Positions 26,268-39,526 of a DNA stretch of 64,000 bases are shown here, piece by piece. The position numbers and the translations under genes were made by a program. Source of the DNA: Xiphophorus maculatus (lineage: Eukaryota; Chordata; Actinopteri; Cyprinodontiformes; Poeciliidae); contig NC_036445.1 of assembly GCF_002775205.1 (NCBI RefSeq), positions 5,228,802-5,292,801 on the forward strand, given 5' to 3'. Below the pieces are notes generated by a model. That model searched no databases and was not told the DNA's origin. It worked only from the letters and a program-made list of their open reading frames with translations. Numbering within the stretch: position 1 is the stretch's first letter; each line of letters opens with the position of its first letter.

Positions 26268-27496
26268 AAGAGGGTGTTGTACAAAGAATTGCCAGCAAAG
26301 GTGTAAACACATGTGACACTGGTGATTTTCAGAAAGAAAAAAAAGATTTTGGAAATTGGTTTTTCATTCAATTGTAAGTATTAACGAATCTGTCATTGCA
26401 GAGATTATGCCATGAGACCATCTCACATCTTTTGGCCTTGTTCTAACAATTTGAACAAACATATCACACATTTTGTGATGAGGTGGGGCAGTAATTTACA
26501 GATCCTCTTGGCCTCAATGCCAAATTTGCACCCAGTGGTGAATTGTTCCAGTCTCTTTCGGTCAGGTCAAATGGAAACCATTCAAGAGGAAATACAAGGC
26601 ACACAAAGAATTGACGTTCAAGGTATTCTTGGAAAATCTGACATTCTCAAGCATGTCCAGGTCATTGTCATGGAAACATATTTTTTTAACATCCTCCCAA
26701 TAAACCAAACCAACAGATGCTCAGTCAGGTAGGTAATGAACATGAATCTTTAAAGAGTAAAACCTAATTTGCCCAATTCAGTGGACTCAGGGAGTAGAAT
26801 CAAACACAAAGACAAACATGGAGGTGGAAAAAAGGAGGGCCTGAAAAGAATGAGGACTACATGGGAACTAATAATCCCCTCACAATGGTCTATCCATGTG
26901 GGTTCCGATTTGCACCACAGAATCTCTCTAATATCTTGGACATTCCTTGAGACACAGGTTTAGTTCCTCCTGGAGACAGAAGCAGGTTGGCTGTTTCTCC
27001 TAAGACCCTTGTCAAAGCCAGTATTTCAGATCTCATATAGCACATGGCAGGGGGCTGACAGACTAACAGCTTTTAATGTCTAGGCAACTTTGAAATTTCA
27101 GGGATTTCCACTAAAAGGAGTAATTAAGATGTAAATAATATTAAAGAATTATTCACTCTTGAGGTTCTTCTCTGGGAAGACAACCTTTCCAATCCACTGA
27201 GCCGTCTGAATTTTCTAGCCCCATGTCAGAAGAAAGTCTGATGATTTTGTGTGTTTGATAACCATTCCTTTAATGTAAGTAAAATAAAAAACACAAAAAT
27301 ACCCTCCAAAACCACTTTGAATGTATCCTATTACATCTGTACAGTTACATAGACCTTGCAGTTATCATTTTTATTTATGAAAATAATGACAAAGTCCTAT
27401 GATGTGATGTTACATTACACAGTTATGACCATTTCAGGGGTTTTACAAGCAGTAGAGGTTACATGCAATTTGACTGAGAGCAGACTCCATTCCTTG

Positions 27497-27536
27497 ATTG
27501 GTCCATGATTGGCATCACTGCCAATCATGGACCAAT
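27497..27536. repeat. Perfect 18-bp hairpin, 4-nt loop
   Basis: Arms 27497-27514 (ATTGGTCCATGATTGGCA) and 27519-27536 are exact reverse complements around TCAC. This is the longest perfect foldback noticed in the window. It contains no recognisable repeat sequence and lies in intergenic DNA. Confidence 0.95.
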
Positions 27537-29655
27537 TAACAAATAATTAGCAGTGCATAACCAGTAACATTGCAATATACTGGTAGACTTGTCGTCTGCG
27601 ATCAGAGAGTAGAGCATGATTATGAGTTTAATCTTGACTTGTGTCAAGTTTTGAAGTGATTTCGGACCACATCTCTTTTATGAATGGATTTGCAATGAAG
27701 AAACGAGAAACAGTCGGCACTTTGTCAGATTGAAACAATTAGTTTGACATGTTTTGCATTTTATTCTTTGACATTTTAATATAAACAAAATGTATGTGCG
27801 TATACCACTTTAAATCTTTTGACTGATTCTAGCCTGGCCATTGACTTCCTGTGCCACTTTGCTTGGAAAAAAAGAATCTCGCTTACAACATAATCTGGGC
27901 TTTCTCCACTTAACTTGGATTGTCAAGAAAGAGAGGTTTAATATTTTTGAAAAAAAAATTCACTGAGTGTTTAGTTAAGATTTGATATTTTGTTTTGCTT
28001 TCCATCTGTACTCCAACCTTATTGTAAAATAAAGATTTCCTACTGGTGTGGTTATGTCCTGTAAATCATGGTGCAGGAAGGAAAGATGGGTTTTTGATAA
28101 ATGACTGAAAGAGCAACTCAAGTTTATGATCGAGGTTGTACATATTTAAATCATAGAGGACAACTCCCTGTTCATAAAAAGGTGAAGAACAGGGCTCAGA
28201 TCTCACTGAAATAAACAAGTGTTAGAGCTATAAATGACACTTTTTTTTATCTTGCGCAGTCCCCATAAATAAAATGCTAGTAATGTGGAGTGTAAACTTA
28301 ACTCTAATGCTCATTCAGGCAGATTGCTCCTTTAAAGGTAATCCTTGAATCAAAGGGACACTTCCATAGACAAATGTAGCAACTACTGCGGACAAAGATT
28401 ATTAAAGATCTGAGCTGGTGGGAGACAGACATTAATGTCTTTTTCCATTGGAATCTCAAGAGGGTATTAGGAAATAAGTTCCAGCAATGTGCTGTAAAAC
28501 AAACATAGCTTCATTTTGCCAAGGTGTCACGGTTGGAAGCAATGGAAAAAGGAACAAACAAAATGATTAGGTCTGAACAATCTTACCTTGATAGAGTTTA
28601 GGTACACTGACTTTTTCCTAGATACAAGCGATTAACCATTAAAGTTTAGTCAATCTGAAACTACTCTTTTATTTCTTTTGATTAGAAACTACTGTGGGAA
28701 GATTTTATGCAAACTATTAAGTCTTTTAGCTAGACTGGAGAATACAACTGAGATGTAACATATTGTGATCCAGGGAGAAAAAACAGTAGTGGATGTAGAA
28801 AAAAAATGCATAAAGCATAACATGTCCAGTATACGAATAGACTGAGTATTGAGCTCAGTATGATAAAGCACATTTCCATCATGTATTGGTATGCACTGAG
28901 ATGTTTTCTCTTGTTCCAAGAGCCCTGAAAAATTGTCTTTTGACATTGATACCCAGCCACTCTGTGTTTTACCACAAATGTCTCTTTTGTAAGCATCTGG
29001 TTTTGTACAGAAGAGGGGTACTGTATCTCCCAAGCCACACCATTGGCTCATAGACAGAAATTCAAATCAAATATTTTACTTATTATTGCCATAACCCTCT
29101 TTGATTTGCAGAATTTCCCAAATTGTGACATTTGAACAGCTAAAGCATTTACTTGAATTTGCCGTAGCCAGTGATCTCAAGAGACTTTGGAAATGCAATG
29201 AATCTTTCTACAAAATGACTAACCATTGTTTTGTTGCTTGGGGTATAAACAGTAAGGCTTCAAAACAAACAAAAACATTGTGTTTCTGGAACAGTTCTTA
29301 ACAAAGATAGAACAGTCATGGTAAAAAAAACAACTAACCCCTATTTTATTTCTAGTGTAAGTACACCAAGATATACTATTAGTATTCCTTTAATTATACA
29401 AGAAAACCTCTTGAGACTTATGGTTTCATATACAAGAGAGACTTTTGTAAATACATCAACAAAAATAAGATACAGACAACAATACAATCCACCAAACACT
29501 CAAAACAATACCAATCATTGTCAATGGAAGTGCCCACAGATGTGTTAAAACAATCAGATTTGTAGCAGCTTTTAAAATGATATAGGTGCATGTTACCCTG
29601 CAACCTCGGATGGCTGAGGGTAATGTAGATGGTGATCTTCCCTCAACGTGTAATG

Positions 29656-29725
29656 CTGTGATATGGAAAAGACGAGACACACACGTTGAGCTCCTTTTAA
29701 CTTCAACAGGAAGATTTATTCTTCT
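29656..29725 (-). repeat. 70-bp repeat, copy 1 (possible LTR fragment)
   Basis: About 65 of 70 positions are identical to the copy at 30306-30375, in the same orientation. Read on the minus strand it contains AGAATAAATC (an AATAAA signal) followed by TGTGTGTCTCGTCTT, and ends near CACAG. This arrangement is like the R/U5 side of a retroelement LTR, but no coding part is visible. Confidence 0.6.
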
Positions 29726-30176
29726 TATGATGACAGTACTCCATATACAACACTACATATGCAATATCAAATACTTCTATCAAATACTTCAGATATCACT
29801 GTATAACTTGCACAAATAACCCTTCGATTCATTACATTACAAATGACTGCAATATCCCTTTAAACCGAACAAGAATTATTTTAACATGCTCCATCATGAA
29901 TTTTATTGAATGGCAAAATATTTTAGATAGCTTTTAATTATCCAAACCAATTAGCTTTGTTTTAACTCCCCTTTTCCTCAGACCTTTTGTATTTTTAACT
30001 GTCAAAATAAAAATACATGGATTTGCTTTTAACTATTTTAATAGCTTTTACAATTTTTATTCTGCACAACATATACTCATTGAGTTTGACTGACAACATT
30101 GTTTCTGTGTTTCTCAGCTAGCTCAACACGTGTACAATGTTCGCTCTCATTAGCATTAGTTAGCCTCCAGAAATAC

Positions 30177-30207
30177 ATGGACATTGTGTTTTCTACACAA
30201 TGTCCAT
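30177..30207. repeat. Perfect 13-bp hairpin, 5-nt loop
   Basis: Arms 30177-30189 (ATGGACATTGTGT) and 30195-30207 around TTTCT. It lies between the two 70-bp repeats at 29656 and 30306. Confidence 0.9.
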
Positions 30208-30305
30208 CCAAAGCTGTACAAAGTGACCCACCAGTTGACTCCCGAGTCTATGACCTCTTAATTCTTGGACACCACATTTATGCCTCAACATACATTTTTA
30301 CTGAA

Positions 30306-30375
30306 CTGCGATATGGAGAAGACGAGACACACAGGTTGAACTCTTTTTAACTTCAACAGGAAGATTTATTCTTCT
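30306..30375 (-). repeat. 70-bp repeat, copy 2 (possible LTR fragment)
   Basis: Second copy of the 29656-29725 repeat, 650 bp away in the same orientation and about 93% identical by eye. The flanks differ; beyond the shared part this copy continues into a more G+C-rich stretch (GCGTCAGCGCCCCTAGCGG). It could be two solo fragments or the ends of a collapsed element. Confidence 0.6.
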
Positions 30376-30776
30376 GGTGTGCTCAATCTTTTCTTGGTCA
30401 CCAACGCGTCAGCGCCCCTAGCGGCCATGTGTAGAATTGCACGGACTAATTGAAATAACACTACAGAACTTCTTACGATGAGAAATTAAAGATACAAAAT
30501 GAAAAATTATGTTGGGGTGCCTATTTTCTTACTTCTTGGTTTTGTTTACTATCAACTTGTTTTTCACACCTCTACATGCACAAAACTTTCACATTTGTCA
30601 TGTTTGGGGACCACAGAAAGGTTTTGGCATAGCAATGGAGATCTGTTTGGACAAGACCAGATTGTCTGAGAGAAGAAAAGGAAGAGATTCAAGATGGCTG
30701 GGATAATGAAGTTAATGTTCTAAAAATTAAAGTAGAGCTGGCAGAAGTGGAATATCATGTTGATTCGGAGGATCCT

Positions 30777-30808
30777 GATCAAAAACTGAGAATCCTCAGT
30801 TTTTGATC
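30777..30808. repeat. Perfect 14-bp hairpin, 4-nt loop
   Basis: Arms 30777-30790 (GATCAAAAACTGAG) and 30795-30808 around AATC. The adjacent GATCCTGA motif also recurs on both sides (30771 and 30805), so the flanks are partly direct repeats. Confidence 0.9.
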
Positions 30809-33800
30809 CTGAGGAGAATAGTATTGTGTCAAGGCTTGTTGATAAACTGGAAAGTGGACAGGCAAAGGAACTCAGAGGTACAGGAACAGTGGATGACATC
30901 TTCAGACTAATGTTTTTCTGGGGAGTAATGGAGAGCTTCAAGTTGAATTGGAGCAGGGAGAGGAGACTTGCTAGAAACAAAAAACCTTTGGAATCTAATG
31001 GCATGAGGATTCAGTAGATAGACTGGATAAGATCTGAGGGAACAAAGAAGACATAAGTCAAAGGAAACATGGAGATGTAATGTTTGGCTTGATTCTAGAA
31101 AAAGTTGTCCATATGGCACTGAGAGGTCATCACAAAGCTCCTTATGAACCCTGGTAGGGAATAAGGATATTGTTCTCAAGTACCAGAGCAAGCAGCTGCC
31201 TTGGGCACGCGGACCTGTCGCTGGAGGCAGAGATAAAAAATGGCCAGTCACACTCCACACCATGATAACATTGACATTATTTTTTCAAAAATGATTACGC
31301 CAGAAAGAAAAAGCCTTTTATGAAAACCTAAGCATATCTTATAATTCAACTGGTTTTAGAAACTTCATGTTTGCTGTGACCAACATGACTTTATCAGTCG
31401 CAAAGTTATAGAGGAACTATGACCTGCCAGCCCTTTTATCGCTTTGGTTTTTAGGGGTTTGTGGGAATTTATTTAAGATCAACTCTCTTGAGGTCTTTAA
31501 CGGGGCTCTTGCAACAACCTGGTTCTTTAACTTATATGTTAGTGACTCCGTTGAAGATTTGTTCAGGGAGGGGCCCTGATTTCAACTGTTTGACAGATGA
31601 CCTTATGTTTTTGCCTCTAGGATTTTATACACAATGACTGGAAGAGCTTCATGTCATGTGGCTGCAGGTTGTCTGTGCTGAATGTGATGTGTTTAGTTTT
31701 TACCAAGAGTGTGAAGTACGAACAGACATCTTCACTTTTGAAAAAAGTTCTGGTAGACTTACAGTTCAATAAACTACAGCTTTGCAAACCTAAATGCTGC
31801 CACATTGTTTTTATGGAAGAGACTTTCAATAAACCATTGTTTCAAACAAACTATATTTGGACATTTAAACACTGAACATGCTGACCAATCGCTGTAAAAT
31901 CTAAGATGAAGCTTTAAAAACCATAGGCTTTAAAAAAATCTGAACACAGAATTATTTTTATTGACTATGCAAAGAATTAGACTCCAGGAGAGACTGGCAA
32001 CTATTTAATAATGGTTAACTTTGAAAATAATGTTTCCTGCTGTTGAATGATGGCATTTAAATTGCCTTGGAAAAGTCTTACAAATTCTTCATAAATTGAA
32101 CAGGACAGCAACTGTTTGTTAAGGCTATTACCGGCATTTTGTTAACACATACCTTTAAACCCAATGGCTGAAATACACATTTCCAAGTTGGTCATTCCTG
32201 CTGATCCTCAAGTAGAGTTTTTATTAAGAGTCCCTGATGATGGAGAACAGCAAGAGAGTATTTAATTGAGTCCCACACAACTTTTACATTTTGGCTTTAT
32301 TTTTTGTTTAATAAATAACAACAGAGTATTTTGTTCACTTGAGGTTAAATTTAAATCATATTGGAACCATGTTAAGATCAGCTCATTAGTAGACTGGTAA
32401 AAATCAACCATTTACCCTAAGCTATTTGCTTCATACAGAGGGTTTGGGCTCTTGGCTGTTGAGAAACAATTGCTTTCTGGGCTGTGTTGAGGTTTTAGAT
32501 TTTACCCTAACATTCGCCCATGACGTATGTAATGCACCAGTTCAACGCTGAGAAGCTTACCGGATATTGCCTGTGCTGTAAACAACCATCCTCCACTGCG
32601 AAGAGAAGTGTCAATCTGAACGAGGTGGCTGTTAATGTTAATTCAATATTTGGAACATGGGCTGAACAGCTTTGTTCACTTCCTTTGCTGCCATTGATAA
32701 AGCTACAGGCAGACTACAATTCTAAAACAGCACAGAAAATGAACCTCATCATTCATAACTTCTTCTTCTGTTTGCTGATTTACCCAGTAAAAATCTTCCG
32801 GACACAATCCATGTCAAGCGAAGAAAGCCCTGACTGTGGTGTAAGTGAGATTTTTTTTTTCTAGAGAGGAATTGCACAGGAAGGCAATGGCCAGGCTAGC
32901 TACTTTGATGTCCTGATACACAAAACTCAAGACTTGTAAAAAAAAGTTTACTTGCATTTTGCAGGCTTCCAATTATGACTACTTTCTCCTGTCACCAATT
33001 TTAAAAAATAATTTTTAATTCTATGGACAATGATTATACACAGGGAATTTGCTGACTGTTTATGGGTGAAACGACTACTTTACCCAGCTTTCAGGGCGGT
33101 CTTAGAGGACCTACCAGGATGTTAAGACAAAAGAGTCCAATTGTTAAGCTGTGGCAATCCACCCAATTTATCACTTGTCCACTGGGACTATGGTAGAGTA
33201 AAGCTAACTATTAGTGAGGCCAAGCTTTCAGTGTTTTGTTAAATGATTTGTTTTTGAACCAAAGCTTCCTCTACTTTTTTAGCTCCTCATCTACTTATAT
33301 TGAAATATCTTACTAAAAGCCTAGAGAAATCAGACTGATAGTGAAGGAAGTTCTTCAGTAATGCAGCCCCTTTTCTCACGAAGTTCAGGATGGGAATGAG
33401 AGGAGCAGTGCTTCCACTCTTTTTTCCCAGAGTAGTTCTTACTTTTACAGGCCAAGTCCACTACCAAGAGGAGTTCCAGGTGGTCTCCAGGCTGCCTTTG
33501 ATCCCCCACAAACCAGGGTCCCTTGAACACATCAGTCAATGCAATCACTTGTGTTTCAGAGTGCTTAGGGGAAACAGTAGTGCTCCATTTCCCTTTCATA
33601 GTATGACCTCAACAGTGGCAGCCACAGTCTTGAGGTGACACAGACCTCTGTCCAAATAGGCTTCTCTGTTGTCCCTATCTAATTGACAGAACAGCAGATA
33701 AAACAAAAGAGACAAGCGGCTTCAGTGAGCCACATGAAAAACTAGAGACGGATGGTGCTGCTCACCTCCAGTGAACACTATTTCAATTGAAGTAAGGAAA

Positions 33801-36800
33801 ATTTTGGCAGAGAAACATTGGCACACAGCCTAACCAAAACTTGTCATGCAACATTTATTTTTAGCTGAACCTTTAGGTTTACATTGTTGGCAACAAACAG
33901 CTTTGTTAAGCCAAGGGCCATGTATGCATGGATGTACCCATCTGTGTTGATTTCATCCTCTGCAGTGAGAGGGATTTTGATTAGTCAATCAACACAGAAA
34001 AATTTAACCCCGCAAGAAAGTGAAAGGTGTGTTGTAGCAAATATATGCTGACTTGAGCAACAATTCAAAAGCACAATCAATGTCACAAATTAATAAGCCA
34101 TCAAATCAGAGTCTATTTATGCATCTTAATGAGACATACTACAGATAAGCAGAATGCATCACAATTGAAAATGTAACAGCAGTATATTATGCAGAAATGG
34201 CACAAGATTAAGTTTTACATTTGGAAAAATTAAACTTGATAAATGCAATTATCAAGCATTAGTACTTATTTACTATTGCTTGTAGTAAACAAGTACTGAC
34301 ACCACAGCACTCTCTGTGCTTTATTTTAATCTTTTCATGCACACCATATTTTTTGAGTCTTAGTTCTTTCTGCATGGTGTGCTCTGTAAAACAGAAACAG
34401 TAGCAGGGGGGATTGTAAAGCTAGTGTCTTCCTACATACATCTGTTTGACTAAGATTAACCCAATGCTTTGTTTTAAGATGCTATTATTCTCCTCAGATG
34501 AAACATTGACTTTTGAAAAGAATTAACAGACTTGCTAAAAGAACAACATGTATGATCTTAGGTTTGAGAAATTACAATTAACATATAGGTACATTATTTT
34601 AAGATAAACATCAACTAATCAGCACATGATATTCTGATCTCGCCAACTATAATGGAACATCCCACCTTAAAAATAGTCAATTCCTCTTTGAACGGTTTTA
34701 AAATCATAGAAATATTGAATTCAGGTGTATTTTAATGTTGCAACTGTGAGACTAGAAGATTTCTGATTAACACCTGGCTTATTGTTCCATTGAACACCAT
34801 GTAATTACTACTTGGATTCCTGACCTTTAAGTGCAATTCCATTATATGTCCATATTTAGCTTCGATGTCCCTTTCCCAGTCACATTTACTGGAAACAATG
34901 AGATATAAACCTGCTCCTGAGTGAACCATGGGTAATGTTTTTCCATTGTAGCAGCTTTTAACATCTTTCTAATAAAATTTCTTCAAACAGTTGTTACTTA
35001 GACTTTTAATTACTATGCGCCAGTGAAAATTTCCATCTGTTTAAAAGAGATGCAAACCTTATAAGTGAAAAAAAAAACGACTATGCGAGAGTATTTTTGT
35101 AATTCTTTAAGGAAGAGAATCTAATTTTTCCATGGAACTCATCAAGTGGCTAGCTTCAGCTGATGGTCTGGCACAGAGATTACTTTTTTTATTTTATTCA
35201 CAGGAGAGATGAGTTAGAGTTAAACATAAACTTTGATATACTTTTGTCCTGTAATAATTGTTGTTTTTCAGAGCTTCCTGAGGACATCAATAAACAGTAA
35301 GTAGGTCCGTCTCTCCTTTAGCTTTTTACAAAAAGCTACAAGAAAGCCAGATTCACTGAGAATGCCTGCTCAGAACAGTGAGAGATCCATTTTCACCTTA
35401 TTGCAGCTTATCTCTACCAAAAACGTTGGTTTACATGCCACAGATTAGCACTCATAAACACCATTCATTAGAGCACTCCTCCCTCAGGTCACTGCCAACA
35501 GATTATGCATGATTAATGTGGTGTGAAACTTGTGGCCATGACAAGCTGTGAACAAAACAAGTGAACGATTTAGGGTTGGTAAAAATAAACAGAGGATATT
35601 ACGCATTAGTGAAGCATATTTTGTTAAAAAGCAACAAATTTCATCATTTCATCTCTGGCTTGGTTTTTCTAACAATGTCATTTATCTGTTCTGCCTTGGC
35701 TCTCTCTTATATTATTATTATTTTCTTTGCCATGTAAATGTTCTAAAACTGGCAAAAGCATATCTGTGTCTAAATGAAGTGTGGATGTTTTGTGATGACA
35801 AGATCCCCCTTATAAAGAGTGCGTTGGCTTTAGGAGTCAAAGCTTTGGCATTAAGCTGTTTATATTAAAAAATGTCATTTCTCTGTGTGTTTAGGTTTTA
35901 TACAAAACTAATATTTAGAAAGTTTCACTGCTTTTAAAAACGGTAGGAACCACAGTTTTTAGATTGAGTCTGACCACAGACATCATTTTTTAAAAGCTAA
36001 GCAGGGTGGTTTGTTGCATTACACAACTTTTCACCACTGACTGAAAACAAATTAACTTAAGAGAGGGCCAGACCAGAATGGCTCCATGATGTTGAGTAAA
36101 GTCAGGTTCACATGGTTCAATCAATGACCATCAGAGACAAAATCTTTCATCATGAAAAAACTGTTAGAAAATCTCTGGTCATGACCAACATCAATACGTG
36201 TGAGAAAGTTTCTGGGAAAATGTTAAAATGGTGCACAATGACTTATGCTGTCATACTGCTCCCTTGTCTCTATGCTTTATGTTAAAAGATGTGTCATTAA
36301 AGTAAAAGACAACGGCAGGCATGGTTTATGGTCGCCATTTCTGTCCATATCCAAGGCAACGCATGTGGACTGGTCCAATGGTGTTTAGTTATCCATGTGG
36401 GGTCAATCTTTGTGGTTAGAGATGCATTAGAGATGCACTTCCCCTTTAGACTCCTCTTCTGCTGAATACAGGCAGATTGTTATTGCAGTTCCATCCACTG
36501 AGCTACAATAGTTCAGCTGAGCCTCATGTAAAGACAAAGATGGAGAATTTAAATGAGAACACATGAATGACGTATTACTGGGGTTAATGCAAAAGGACCT
36601 TTGAGAATAACAAATCGTGGTTAATTTGTTAATATAAAAATTTAAGTAGAAAAGAGGAAGTTGATGAAAATTAAAGCTCATTACTATTTTTTAAACTGCA
36701 ATTCATAACACTGAACAGAGAAATATAATATCTTCCTTTATTAGTGTGTAAACCCCTTAATTAACTGTTGCTCACTTTGTCCTTATTTGTTTTCAATAAT

Positions 36801-39357
36801 AACAAGCAAAACTGCAAGTGGCCTAGAAAGGATTCATTTGAATGGATTTAGATGACTCATAGTCCAATTGAGTTCCTTTGCATCAAGCCGTTCAATATCT
36901 GATATTTCTATTGTGAAGAGTACAATCACATCTGCAGTCATCTGTTGCAGAAGCAGCATCAAAGGCATTAAATTAAAAAAAAAGCTGAACTAACTGATAA
37001 AGGAGGCTGGCACTAGCCTGGTAAAAACCAGCCCTTTGAACTATACTTTGCTTCATACAGAGGTATTATCAGTTATTGAGAAATGCTTGCTTCCTTGGAA
37101 TTTCGTCCCAGTACTCCAGCTAATATTACCAATACTGATTATTACTGTTGTCTTGAAATATTGTCATTTGATTATTTGGTGATTTGACTTCTTTTAATTG
37201 ATTATTATTATGATAAAAGACAAAGATGACAAAGAATTTGTTTAAAGAAGTGTTCTTTTTTAATTATCTAACTACAATATAGCACAATGTTGCAGAATAG
37301 CAATAAAATTCTCTTTTTTACTTTCTACTACACACTATTGTTATTAAGACAACTGAGTCTGTGACTGCAATCTGCATGTGACCTAAATAGGAATATTATC
37401 TTCCCTTCAATAGTTATGTCATAAAAGAGTTATTACAATCAGCCATATTTATATTCTGGGTTTGAGGTATATTTACTTAAGTGTAACATGCGGAATCCAA
37501 TCAGGACTGCATTACATTTGGGTTTAGAGATTATTTCCACCCTGTTGAGTATTAAATGTGTGAAACTGGTCTCAGATGATGCTCGTGAGGATGCTCTCGA
37601 GCCATTTTGTTTCAACTCCTCCTTAAATGTTTTGAAAATGCTTTATAAATTTCTTAAGTGCTTCTTACATGCTCTGAAAAATGCCTTGACTTGTGAATGT
37701 TTAGCTGACCAAGGAAATTTATCTGCCAGTATAGAATAAAAGAAATAGGCCCTCGTATTGTCTTCAGTAATATTTACAATGAATCCACTGGATTTCTTCC
37801 TCAGCATTGTGTACTTCTACTAGATCAGGTTGCCACCAAGGTTTTTTTACTGATATTTTTGTGTAGCCTAAAGTGCTAGCATATATTTGAATATAGGTCA
37901 GTGTTGAATAAATTAGTTTGGCACATAAGTGTTGCTTTAAAAGCACATGTATTCAAACTTGTCTTTGGACTTTGGTGCAGCCCGTTTTCTGCAGTACCTC
38001 AGGTCTAACTAAAGAGCAGCTCATGACACAGCAGTGGTTAGTAGCCCTCCTTTGAGCCATGAAACATTCTAAGCAGAACATTATCAACAGTGAGGCTATA
38101 AACAGGAGCACCCTTTAGGCCTTCATCAATTTCTCTGTTTTTGTTTAGTCAAGCCCATGGGCATCTGCACTCCATCATTTAGTTCCTGTGTTCTAGCTTT
38201 GACTTATCGTTTCTGCTCTCGAGTAAGCCACACTGACATATTATTCACAAATGCACAAGTTCATGTGGAAGCTTTAATGCTTTATCGTTGAGCTGTGAAA
38301 TAGCATTTATCATACTTACTCTCTAACTGATTTCTGTCTCGCTGAATCCCTAAGTAACTTTAACCACTAAAAATCTTCTTCATCTGGTATTTCTCATGGA
38401 GAAAATTAGTTTGTAATTTCTGCCACAGCATATTAAATCCTTGCTGTGAAGAAATAATGACCTGATTGTATTGTTTAAAGTGAAACTGTGTTCTTTTTGG
38501 GTGCTTTAGTTTTACAACCAACAGCAAATTGGCTTCTGTTTTGTTTTGTTTGATGTTTTTCTTCTGGTTTTCCTAAAGTTGTATTCACAATTTTTTGTTC
38601 TTCTCACATCGCCTTATTCTAAATGAAAGTATAATGAGTTTGTTTGGTGAGAAATTTATTTTGATAAACTAAATGTCCAACTGCAACAGACTTGAAAAGG
38701 TTGCTGCAAATCTGTTCTCTGATTTACAGTTGATGAATTGTCAAATGTCTCTTCATTGGTATCTTCATTGGTCTTATTTCAAACTAGTATATTTTCACAG
38801 TAAAAATGTAATCCCTCACTAAATCCAAAGGAATTTTTCAGACATATGCTTAGGTTATCAATCTGTACAAAAGCAGATATTCTGTTTCATCCAATAAGCT
38901 CAACATTTTGGTTACAAGCTGTAACGACTGGAGAGGTTTTCGTTTGCCAGCTGGAAAGAAGAATCAGCTGATGGCTCCATCTAGACAAAAAAAATCCAGA
39001 AGAAAGCAGATTCTGAAAACTACATTTCTGTACAGATTATTATTTTATGCGTCTGAAAGCTTCTGGTTTAATTCACTCCCAATTAAACCAGAATTGCATT
39101 TTAAAGCAAATCTTTAAACACACTGCTTCATTGTATGACATCATGGACAAGTCAAATGAAATGAGCCAAGAACTCAGGAAGTGAATTATGGACCTTCACT
39201 AGTCTGGTTCTTTTTTGCATATATTTTTCAGATGCCTGAAGACGAAACATTAATTTATTCAAACAATAAAATTCAAATATGTCAAATAGTCAAACTGTCC
39301 TTCACCCTTTAAGCCAGCATGAAATGTCACGTAAAATTCTCTGACATAAATGACATT

Positions 39358-39371
39358 GCGCCCTCTTCTGG
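39358..39371 (-). promoter_or_regulatory. CTCF-like motif upstream of gnl2
   Basis: On the minus strand CCAGAAGAGGGCGC matches the CTCF core (CCASYAGRKGGC) at 11 of 12 positions. It lies about 340 bp upstream of the gnl2 start codon, near the border between the gene-free left part and the gene cluster. Binding is inferred from motif only. Confidence 0.5.
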
Positions 39372-39526
39372 AGAAAACATAGTACAGCCAAATCCTGCTA
39401 ATATAAGAAGTGCAGAAAGGAAATACGCATCCTAATAATTTATTATTGATTAAATACAACAGTACGTATTTTTAATATTGTTAATATTAATATTTGCAAC
39501 CGTTTCTTTTTAATTTCCAGTTTTCT

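Larger units (their letters stand above)
25871..39526. other. Large intergenic stretch left of gnl2
   Basis: Contains the hairpins at 26,244, 27,497, 30,177 and 30,777, the 70-bp repeat pair and the CTCF-like motif, but no gene that I can support. By human gene order rspo1 would be expected upstream of gnl2; I saw none of the cysteine-rich furin-like or thrombospondin-type exon sequence typical of R-spondins. Small or diverged exons could still have been missed by eye. Confidence 0.5.

Noticed and set aside
26412..26732. 106-codon frame with RPSHIFWPCS-like start resembling the end of L1-type ORF2
   Set aside because: Only a few residues look like the family and the rest does not follow. No tail or target-site structure was seen.
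31560..31740. DDLMFLP-like stretch resembling the reverse-transcriptase YADD motif
   Set aside because: The flanking residues do not keep the expected order of conserved positions and stops interrupt quickly, so it may be coincidence.
33330..33638. Overlapping antisense frames of 82 and 89 codons
   Set aside because: Both strands are open by chance in a slightly G+C-richer stretch; neither shows a recognisable domain or exon borders.
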